A stretch of DNA of 10,973 bases from NCBI GenBank assembly GCA_017547265.1, contig JAFYQC010000236.1, positions 1 through 10,973 on the forward strand. The letters run 5' to 3'. The position numbers and the translations under genes are program-made. Origin of the DNA: Kiritimatiellia bacterium (lineage in GTDB: Bacteria; Verrucomicrobiota; Kiritimatiellia; RFP12; UBA1067). A model generated the notes under the pieces. The model made no database searches, was not told where the DNA came from, and saw only the letters and a list, made by a program, of their open reading frames with translations. Positions 5,707-10,973 of this stretch are shown here, one piece after another. Each line of letters starts with the position of its first letter. Position 1 is the first letter of the stretch.

Positions 5707-7062
5707 ATGGAAGAGTCTGTTCTCGGTGAGTGGTGCGAGCTTCTGAAGTACGAGTCCGTTGGCTCCGATCCGTCGCGCCTTAAGGAGTGCGTCGCCTGCG
5801 CGTCGTGGCTCCGCAAATGGCTGATGAAGCTGGGCTTCACGGCCGAAATGCTCTACCCTGGCGAGGGATCCCCTGCGTCGGAAGGATCGCTTCCTCCGCC
5901 TGTCCTGTACGCCGAGCGTAATGGTGACGAGGGCTCTTCGACCGTGCTTGTCTATGGCCACTATGACGTGCAGCCGCCGGATCCCCTCGACGAGTGGCGT
6001 ACGCCGCCTTTTGAGCCGACGGTCGTTGACGGTCGTGTATACTGCCGCGGCGCAAACGACGACAAGGGCCAGACGTTCGCCTTGCTCTGCGGTCTTCGCG
6101 ACTACCTCGCGTCAGAAGGCCGCAAGATCAACATCAAGATCGTCCTCGACGGCCAGGAGGAGTCAGGCAGCAAGTCGCTTTCCGATCTCGTTCCCTCGCT
6201 ACGCCGCCGCCTCGCCGCAGACGTGCTGCTCGTCTGCGACACGTCTGCCGCTCCCGATTTGAGGCCGGCGATCATCGCAGGCCTTCGCGGAATATCCCAT
6301 TTCACCGTGCGCCTTTCAGGCCCGAATCGCGACCTTCACTCTGGCGAATACGGCGGCATTTCGCCAAATCCCGCCCAGGGCATAGCGGAGCTCATGGCGA
6401 GTCTCCATCTTCCGGACGGGTCGATTGCTGTCGCCGGGTTTAGCGACGGAATCGAGAACCCGACGCACGACGAGCTTTCGACGGCCGAGATGTTCGGACC
6501 TTCCGACGAGACGCTTGCCGAGGATATTGGCTGCGATCCGTGCGGAGGCCAGACTGGCAAGACGCTCGTCCAGCGTAACTCCTTCGAGCCGACAATCGAG
6601 GTGAACGGCATCCATTCCGGCTATGGCGGCCCTGGGTCGAAGACGATTATACCTTCGTCTGCTTTCGCGAAGATTTCGATGCGTCTTGTTCCAGGCCAGT
6701 CGCCGCGCGGCGCATTTGCCGCGGTGCGTGCGCATCTCGAGGACAGGTGCCCTAAGGGGATGAAACTTGCGTTCGAGGATGTGGTCGAAGGTTCTGCGGC
6801 GTTTCGCCTGCCGCTGTCCTCGCCGCTCTTCCGGCTTGCGGCCGATGTCCTTTCCGAGATGGATCCGCGCGGTCCTGCGTTTCAGTGGTGCGGGGCGTCC
6901 ATTCCGGTTTTGTCTCTCTTGCGCGAGGCGTCTGGCGCTGCTCCCCTCATCGTTGGCTGGGGGCAGGCGGAAGACCGCATCCATTCCCCGAACGAAAGCT
7001 ATTCCTTGGCGCAGTTCGACAAGGCGCGCGAGTGGGCGAAGAAAATCCTTGCGGCGCTTTAG
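5707..7062 (+). CDS. M20-family metallo-dipeptidase/hydrolase
   Basis: Zinc-dependent amide-bond hydrolase of peptidase family M20 (carnosinase/CNDP-like dipeptidase branch), probably cytoplasmic and cleaving dipeptides or related substrates; the exact substrate cannot be read. It is 451 residues. All di-zinc and catalytic residues are visible: GHYDVQP (His85, catalytic Asp87), GANDDKG (Asp118), GQEESGS (catalytic Glu151, Glu152), CDTS (Asp178) and EDRIHSPNES (His426). The peptidase dimerisation lid domain spans about 193-350, with RDLHSG at 208-213. ATG 5707 is preferred, with AAAGGG 10 nt upstream; a GTG at 5662 inside kinase 2 would add 15 unlikely residues. It sits 23 nt after kinase 2 and 3 nt before the response regulator, so it is co-transcribed with signalling genes. 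Why is not evident. Confidence 0.92.
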   Translation: MEESVLGEWCELLKYESVGSDPSRLKECVACASWLRKWLMKLGFTAEMLYPGEGSPASEGSLPPPVLYAERNGDEGSSTVLVYGHYDVQPPDPLDEWRTPPFEPTVVDGRVYCRGANDDKGQTFALLCGLRDYLASEGRKINIKIVLDGQEESGSKSLSDLVPSLRRRLAADVLLVCDTSAAPDLRPAIIAGLRGISHFTVRLSGPNRDLHSGEYGGISPNPAQGIAELMASLHLPDGSIAVAGFSDGIENPTHDELSTAEMFGPSDETLAEDIGCDPCGGQTGKTLVQRNSFEPTIEVNGIHSGYGGPGSKTIIPSSAFAKISMRLVPGQSPRGAFAAVRAHLEDRCPKGMKLAFEDVVEGSAAFRLPLSSPLFRLAADVLSEMDPRGPAFQWCGASIPVLSLLREASGAAPLIVGWGQAEDRIHSPNESYSLAQFDKAREWAKKILAAL

Positions 7063-7065
7063 GAC

Positions 7066-7707
7066 ATGGGAGAGATCGCAAAGATACGAATCGTAGAGGA
7101 CGACGCGACCATTCGCGCGCTTCTCGAAATGGCGCTTCTCGGCGCGGGGTACAGCGACGTCGTGTCGTCTCCGCGCGGCGACGATGGGCTCAAGATGGTG
7201 GTGCGCGACAAGCCCGATCTCGTGCTGCTCGACGTGATGCTCCCGGGGCTCGACGGCTTTTCAATCGCGAGACGAATCCGCGAGACTCCTGCGCTCGCAG
7301 CGACGCGCATCGTCATGCTGACGGCGCGTACCGCGAGCGAGGACATCGTGCGCGGCCTCGAGGCTGGTGCAGACGACTATGTCACGAAGCCGTTCGACAG
7401 GAAGGTGTTGCTTGCGCGGGTAAAAGCGGTTTTGAGAAGGGGGCTACCTGTTACCGAAGGGATGGACTTTGACGGGCTTAAGATCGACGAGGGCTCTCGC
7501 ATTGCCACGCTTCGTGGGAAAGCGCTTGACTTGACGCCGGGCGAGTTCGATTTGCTCGTCCGCCTAGTCGCGCACAGGGGGCGCGTATTCGCGCGGCCGC
7601 CCGATGAGCGCACTGTTGACGTTCAGGTGGCGAAGCTCAGGCAGAAGCTTGGCAAGTGGAGCGACCATATCGAGACTGTGAGAGGCGTTGGGTATAGGGT
7701 TGGTTAG
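7066..7707 (+). CDS. OmpR/PhoB-family response regulator with a shortened DNA-binding domain
   Basis: Two-component response regulator, presumably phosphorylated by the histidine kinase at 7822-9024. The receiver domain (about 5-123) is complete: acidic Glu11/Asp12/Asp13, phosphoacceptor Asp56 in LLDVMLPGLDG, Thr86 and Lys108. The C-terminal part begins as a normal OmpR winged helix (LTPGEFDLLVRLVAHRGRVFAR, about 156-177) and ends normally with the recognition helix RTVDVQVAKLRQKL (182-195) and the wing TVRGVGYRVG. Between them, where PhoB has about 14 residues forming helix alpha-2 and the transactivation loop, only Pro-Pro remains, so it is roughly 12 residues short. Total 213 aa compared with about 225-230 in the family. 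The frame is intact, so this is an in-frame loss rather than a frameshift. DNA binding may be altered or lost. The ATG is 3 nt after the M20 stop with no well-placed Shine-Dalgarno, so it is probably coupled. Confidence 0.93.
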   Translation: MGEIAKIRIVEDDATIRALLEMALLGAGYSDVVSSPRGDDGLKMVVRDKPDLVLLDVMLPGLDGFSIARRIRETPALAATRIVMLTARTASEDIVRGLEAGADDYVTKPFDRKVLLARVKAVLRRGLPVTEGMDFDGLKIDEGSRIATLRGKALDLTPGEFDLLVRLVAHRGRVFARPPDERTVDVQVAKLRQKLGKWSDHIETVRGVGYRVG

Positions 7708-7709
7708 GA

Positions 7710-7740
7710 GTCGTAACCGCCCCTTGCGGGTGGGCGCGAC
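7710..7740 (+). repeat. GC-rich hairpin after the response regulator
   Basis: CCGCCC (7717-7722) pairs with GGGTGG (7728-7733), including one G-U pair, around a CTTGC loop. An outer GTCG/CGAC stem (7710-7713 with 7737-7740) closes it across a 3x3 internal loop. No U-tract follows, so it is not a standard rho-independent terminator. It could stabilise or process the mRNA or slow transcription between the regulator and its kinase. Confidence 0.55.
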
Positions 7741-7782
7741 CCATGGGGAAGCGACCGAGCCGAGCGGAGCGAGTGCCGAGGG

Positions 7783-7810
7783 GTCAGTAGTCAGGAGTCA
7801 GTAGTTGGAG
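7783..7810 (+). repeat. Imperfect 14-nt tandem repeat
   Basis: Two adjacent 14-nt units both begin GTCAGTAGT (7783-7791 and 7797-7805) and then diverge (CAGGA versus TGGAG). The second unit supplies the GGAG that may serve as a distant ribosome site for the histidine kinase start at 7822. Function unknown. Confidence 0.6.
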
Positions 7811-7821
7811 TTTAGAGCGGA

Positions 7822-9024
7822 ATGAAATTTGGAAGGATATTTTCTTCTCTTGCGCCGTACCTTGCGGCGGCGGCGTTCGTGTTCCTGATGCTTGCGTTCT
7901 ATGTTAGCATCAGAGTCTACAAGCTTTCTGTCTACATGGACGCGAAGCGTGAACTTGAGACGCGCGCCGAGCTCGCGGCGATGACTCTGGCCGAGCCTCT
8001 GCGCACTCAGGATTTCGCGGCCGTGCGCGCATTCGGCGACGTGTGCCGTGAGCGCGGATATGAGCTTTCAGTTCGGGCAAGCGGCGGAGGACGCATTTTC
8101 GACACGAGGCGAAACCACGACGACTCCGCGGATCGTTGGCTGAGTGCGGAAGCGTCGAGCGGTGAATACGTAGTCTGGCTTATCCGCTCTCGCAAGGAAG
8201 TGTTCGCTCCTTTCCGCCGCACGTACCGGCTATTCGTCCTTGCCGCTCTCGCTGGCGCAGCGGGAGTGTTTGTCTTTTTCTTCGCGCTCTATCGCCAGCG
8301 TGTCAGGATTCGCGAACTCGCGCGGACGGAAAAGTTTCGCCGCGAGTTCGTGGCCGACGTCTCGCATGAAATCAAGACTCCGCTCACCGGCATCCTCGGC
8401 GCGGCGGAGATGCTTTCCGAGGGCGGAGCGTCAGAAGCGCAAAAGCCACTTCTTTCGATGATATCAAAGGAGTCGACGCGGCTTAACGCACTTGTCCAGC
8501 AGATTCTCGATCTCGCGCGGCTCGAACGCGAAGGGGAGGCGCTTGACCTTGCCGAAACCGATCTCGTCGACCTTGCGAGGGAGAGTGTCGACTTGATGCG
8601 CCCTCGCGCCGAAGTCGCTGGAATCGCTTTGTCGTTTGTCGCGCCAGAAGCGCCCTGTGTCGCGAAGGTCGACGCGCGGTTAATAGGCGAAGCGATTGGA
8701 AATCTCGTATCCAATGCAATTCGCCATTCTGGTTCGCCAGATGTTGCCGTTTCTGTTTCGCGCACGGCGCACGGTTTCGACATAACGGTTGAAGATCACG
8801 GCGTCGGAATTCCGCCCGAGCACGCGGAACGTGTCTTCGAGCGTTTCCACCGTGTCGACCCTGCACGCGCTGCGGAATCTGGCGGCGCGGGGCTCGGTCT
8901 CGCGATAGCCCGTCGCATAGCGCGTCTCCATGGAGGCGATATTGTCCTTTCTGCTGTCGTTCCATCTGGCGCGCGGTTCGTCCTTTCCCTTAGGGGTTGT
9001 CGTTCCGACCTAGATGGCAGGTGA
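7822..9024 (+). CDS. Membrane sensor histidine kinase, PhoR/EnvZ-like
   Basis: Membrane sensor kinase that autophosphorylates on His and passes phosphate to a response regulator, most likely the one just upstream. It is 400 residues. Membrane helix 1 spans about 10-31, an extracytoplasmic sensor of about 100 residues 32-135, and membrane helix 2 about 136-157. Next come a short juxtamembrane segment, HisKA with SHEIKTPLTG at 181-190 (phospho-His182), and the ATPase domain with N box NLVSNAIRHS at 294-303, G1 DHGVGIP at 325-331, F box VFERFHRVD at 338-346 and G2 GGAGLGLAIAR at 354-364. All kinase boxes look intact. The sensor shows no named PAS or HAMP signature, so the stimulus is unknown. 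ATG 7822 leads straight into the first membrane helix; its ribosome site is weak. Confidence 0.95.
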   Translation: MKFGRIFSSLAPYLAAAAFVFLMLAFYVSIRVYKLSVYMDAKRELETRAELAAMTLAEPLRTQDFAAVRAFGDVCRERGYELSVRASGGGRIFDTRRNHDDSADRWLSAEASSGEYVVWLIRSRKEVFAPFRRTYRLFVLAALAGAAGVFVFFFALYRQRVRIRELARTEKFRREFVADVSHEIKTPLTGILGAAEMLSEGGASEAQKPLLSMISKESTRLNALVQQILDLARLEREGEALDLAETDLVDLARESVDLMRPRAEVAGIALSFVAPEAPCVAKVDARLIGEAIGNLVSNAIRHSGSPDVAVSVSRTAHGFDITVEDHGVGIPPEHAERVFERFHRVDPARAAESGGAGLGLAIARRIARLHGGDIVLSAVVPSGARFVLSLRGCRSDLDGR

Positions 9025-9037
9025 AACGGTTTTTTTG

Positions 9038-9043
9038 TATAAT
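9038..9043 (+). promoter_or_regulatory. -10 box of the metallophosphoesterase promoter
   Basis: A perfect TATAAT follows a seven-T run directly after the histidine kinase stop. The predicted start is near 9050, giving a leader of about 15 nt with AGGAG at 9052-9056, eight bases before ATG 9065. No -35 match is convincing. This separates the phosphoesterase from the signalling operon. Confidence 0.6.
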
Positions 9044-9064
9044 TCAGGAAAAGGAGAGAGTAAA

Positions 9065-10597
9065 ATGGTTCAGATCAATAGGCGTGATTTCGCGAAAGGG
9101 GCGATGGGCCTCTTCGGCTGGGGAATGTTTGCAGGCGGCTTTGGCGGCTGCAGCTTGCTTTCGAAGCGCTCTGGCCCGAATCTCGTGATCGGCACCATAA
9201 GCGACATCCACATTCGTCTCTCCCGCAAGGACGGCGAGAACACCTTTTCTGGCTCTGAGAAGTTTCGCGAGACGCTGGAGTGGTTCCGCGACCAGGGAGT
9301 TGACGGCGTCACGATAAGCGGCGACCTCGCAGACTGCGGCTTTATAGAGGAGCTTGAAGAAGTCGGAAGGGTATGGCGCTCCGTATTCCCGAATGACAAG
9401 GCCCCTGACGGGCGGCATGTCGAGCGGCTTTTCGTCTACGGCAACCACGACTGGGAGGGCTTCAAGTACGGCGGCGGTGCTGGCAAGAAGATTTTTGGCG
9501 ACGACTTCGAATCGCATACGATTCGCAAAGACCTCGCGGCGGCGTGGAAGAAGGCGTTTGGCGAGGAATATTCGCCTGTGTGGCGCAAGGAAGTGAAGGG
9601 ATATACGTTCATCGGCGGCCATTGGATTGCTGACTACTGCAGGGGCAGGGGAGAGATCGGCGTTCCGCAGACGCCTGAATGGTTTAAGGAGAACGGAAAG
9701 ACTATAGATCCCTCGAAGCCGTTCTTTTACCTCCAGCATCCGCCGCCGAAGAACACTTGCCACGGCCCGCATCTCTGGGGTCGAGACGACGGCCGCTTGA
9801 CCGAGACGCTGTCACAATACCCCAACGCGATTGCGATAACGGGCCATTCTCATGCATCACTCACGATCGAGCGTGCAATCTGGCAAGGTACGTTCACCGC
9901 AATCGACGCAGGTTCGCTTAGCTATACAGGCGGCGAATGTGGCGACAGCTATCCGTATTGGCGCGAGAACGACAACAGCGGCGAGAAGTACTCTGTCGAC
10001 AATGCCAAGAAGATCATGCCTCGTCTGTATACAAGGGACGGGCACCAGGGTCTTCTCGTCCGCGTCTACGACGACTGCATAGTGTTCGCGCGTCGCGATT
10101 TCGAGAGCATGAGCAAGCTTGCGGAGGACTGGGTAGTGCCGCTTCCTGCGAAAGACCCGATGCCGTTCACTTTTGAGTCTCGTATTGGCGGAAGCGTTGC
10201 GCCGCAGTTCCCGGCAGGTGCCACGCTTGCTGCCCGCATTACGACCGGAAAGAACCGAGGCGGCGGCAACGTGAAGTCCGAGGAGCGCCGTGTTCTCGAA
10301 GTGACCATCCCCGTCGCGAACCGTCCGGGTGCTGGCAGGGTCGTAGACTACGCCGTCGAAATCTCCGGCAAGGACGGCGGAATAGACAGGAAGCTCGCGT
10401 TCGCCGAGGGCTACCACAGGGCGCCTGAAAGCAAGGTGGCGAACACGCCGCTGGTGTTCCTCGTTGACGCCGACCTTCTCAAGTCGAAGGGCGACCTCTT
10501 GATAAAGGTCGTGCCTCGCAACGGTTTCGGGGTTGCAGGCGAGGCGCTTGGCTGTCGACTGCCCGCCATTGACGAGAAGCCCAAAAATGAGGTATAA
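9065..10597 (+). CDS. Exported metallophosphoesterase, probable Tat lipoprotein
   Basis: Calcineurin-like phosphoesterase; substrate unknown. It has 510 residues from ATG 9065, supported by AGGAG eight bases upstream (a frame-open ATG at 9014 overlaps the histidine kinase gene and lies before the promoter). The N-terminus NRRDFAKGAMGLFGWGMF resembles a twin-arginine signal, and FGGC at 26-29 resembles a lipobox, so export via Tat and lipid attachment at Cys29 is plausible. Di-metal ligands are all present: SDIH (Asp47, His49), GDLAD (Asp87), GNHD (Asn127, His128), LQHPP (His225) and GHSH (His261, His263). The catalytic domain ends near 340. About 150 further residues, with an Ile/Val-rich repeating strand pattern near 370-500, look like an added beta domain that I do not recognise. 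The stop codon TAA lies inside the -10 box of secG. Confidence 0.9.
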   Translation: MVQINRRDFAKGAMGLFGWGMFAGGFGGCSLLSKRSGPNLVIGTISDIHIRLSRKDGENTFSGSEKFRETLEWFRDQGVDGVTISGDLADCGFIEELEEVGRVWRSVFPNDKAPDGRHVERLFVYGNHDWEGFKYGGGAGKKIFGDDFESHTIRKDLAAAWKKAFGEEYSPVWRKEVKGYTFIGGHWIADYCRGRGEIGVPQTPEWFKENGKTIDPSKPFFYLQHPPPKNTCHGPHLWGRDDGRLTETLSQYPNAIAITGHSHASLTIERAIWQGTFTAIDAGSLSYTGGECGDSYPYWRENDNSGEKYSVDNAKKIMPRLYTRDGHQGLLVRVYDDCIVFARRDFESMSKLAEDWVVPLPAKDPMPFTFESRIGGSVAPQFPAGATLAARITTGKNRGGGNVKSEERRVLEVTIPVANRPGAGRVVDYAVEISGKDGGIDRKLAFAEGYHRAPESKVANTPLVFLVDADLLKSKGDLLIKVVPRNGFGVAGEALGCRLPAIDEKPKNEV

Positions 10598-10598
10598 T
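10569..10598 (+). promoter_or_regulatory. secG: Sigma-70-type promoter of secG inside the end of the phosphoesterase gene
   Basis: TTGACG (10569-10574), an 18-bp spacer and a perfect TATAAT (10593-10598) make the best full promoter in the window. It lies wholly within the last codons of the upstream gene, whose TAA stop (10595-10597) is part of the -10 hexamer. The predicted start is about 10605 and the leader about 23 nt. Confidence 0.8.
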
Positions 10599-10610
10599 AT
10601 TATCTCATTT
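10585..10610 (+). repeat. Inverted repeat spanning the secG -10 box
   Basis: AAATGAG (10585-10591) and CTCATTT (10604-10610) are perfect reverse complements around a 12-nt centre that contains the -10 element and the self-complementary ATAATATTAT (10594-10603). It could be an operator over the promoter, or an AT-rich 3' hairpin for the phosphoesterase mRNA. No U-tract follows, so it is not a typical terminator. Confidence 0.45.
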
Positions 10611-10627
10611 AACGAAAGGAAAGAAAA

Positions 10628-10973
10628 ATGCCTATTCTCATCGGTTTCCTCTATGTGGTAGAGGTTCTTGTCTGTATCCTTCTGGCGATGGTCGTCATGC
10701 TTCAGAAGCCGAAAGAAGGCGGCCTTGGCGGCGCGTTCGGCGGAGGAATGCTCGAGGCGTCTCTCGGCGCCGACGCTGGCAACGTCCTCATTCGCACGAC
10801 GGCGATCCTCGGCGCTATCTTCCTTCTCAACACGCTCGTTCTCGCGCGTCTTACTTCGACCGTCCACTCCCGCAGCCTGATGGCTCGCGAAGCGGAGCCC
10901 GCGGCCGAGACTGCGCCTGCGCTTCCTGCGGCACCCGAGCTCCCGGCCGTTCCCGAAGCGCCTGCTGCGCCTG
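10628..10973 (+). CDS. secG: Preprotein translocase subunit SecG, 3' end cut by the window edge
   Basis: Small membrane subunit of the SecYEG export channel. 115 residues are visible. A first membrane helix (about 3-24, IGFLYVVEVLVCILLAMVVM) is followed by the family loop LQKPKEGGLGGAFGGG (25-40), then the conserved Arg-Thr-Thr and a second helix (about 57-75, TAILGAIFLLNTLVLARL). From about 88 on, the tail is an Ala/Pro/Glu-rich low-complexity stretch that runs past the window end, longer than a minimal 75-aa SecG but common in several phyla. ATG 10628 has AAGGA at 10616-10620, seven bases upstream, and its own consensus promoter. Identification rests on the GGLGGAFGGG loop between two helices. 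Confidence 0.93.
   Translation, partial: MPILIGFLYVVEVLVCILLAMVVMLQKPKEGGLGGAFGGGMLEASLGADAGNVLIRTTAILGAIFLLNTLVLARLTSTVHSRSLMAREAEPAAETAPALPAAPELPAVPEAPAAP

Larger units (their letters stand above)
7708..7821. other. Response regulator-histidine kinase intergenic region
   Basis: This 114-nt gap is the longest inside the signalling cluster. It carries a GC-rich hairpin (7710-7740), a CGAG-rich stretch (about 7753-7780) and a 14-nt imperfect tandem repeat (7783-7810). No TATAAT-like box was seen, so the histidine kinase may be read from the upstream promoter. Compared with the 3-23 nt gaps nearby it looks like an inserted element, but no target duplication or transposase is visible. Confidence 0.5.

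Noticed and set aside
7710..7740. Hairpin after the response regulator as an intrinsic terminator
   Set aside because: The stem is real but no U-tract follows, so termination is not supported; it is kept as a hairpin only.
9025..9040. T-run after the histidine kinase as a rho-independent terminator
   Set aside because: No GC-rich hairpin precedes the T-run; it looks like the AT-rich spacer of the following promoter.
9857..10867. A 336-residue antisense open frame across the phosphoesterase 3' end and secG
   Set aside because: It opposes two well-supported genes and a promoter, and its composition (Arg/His/Glu-rich, no motif) is typical of shadow frames.

Overview
The window is a roughly 60% GC bacterial segment with tightly packed genes. 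Both edges cut genes: aspS loses its C-terminus at the left edge and secG loses its 3' end at the right edge. No phylogenetic marker settles the source. The Hanks-type kinase pair, the Tat-type lipoprotein, the AspRS of the RADRSPGEFYQ type and the GC-rich chromosome with AT-rich promoter islands would fit a Verrucomicrobiota/PVC-type organism (for example a Kiritimatiellae-like lineage). This is an impression, not a demonstrated assignment.

Layout. Minus strand, 1-2546: aspS (aspartyl-tRNA synthetase, partial) lies downstream of nadA (quinolinate synthase), and each has its own extended -10 promoter. Positions 2547-2760 are a divergent intergenic region holding the nadA promoter and the promoter of a large plus-strand operon. 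Plus strand, 2761-7707: transmembrane Ser/Thr kinase 1, PP2C phosphatase, transmembrane Ser/Thr kinase 2, M20 metallopeptidase and an OmpR/PhoB-type response regulator, with gaps from -4 to 23 nt. After a 114-nt gap carrying a hairpin and a 14-nt tandem repeat comes the partner sensor histidine kinase (7822-9024). A new promoter then drives a Tat/lipoprotein-type metallophosphoesterase (9065-10597). A consensus promoter embedded in the 3' end of that gene drives secG.

How the genes work together. The core is a signalling cluster that puts eukaryotic-type Ser/Thr phosphorylation (two kinases around one opposing phosphatase) beside a His-Asp two-component system in what looks like one transcription unit. 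Both Ser/Thr kinases are tail-anchored, with one C-terminal membrane helix and almost no residues beyond it, so they have no extracytoplasmic sensor. The response regulator has a normal receiver, but its winged-helix domain lacks about 12 residues that normally form helix alpha-2 and the transactivation loop. The flanking genes are housekeeping: translation, NAD synthesis and protein export.

The strongest unusual signals are the shortened response regulator, the kinase-phosphatase-kinase cassette, two apparently leaderless genes (nadA and kinase 1), a recurring TGGTATAAT extended -10 element, and short perfect dyads at the kinase 1, aspS and secG promoters. There is no gene-free stretch longer than about 300 nt, and no tRNA, rRNA, CRISPR array, IS element or classical rho-independent terminator was seen.
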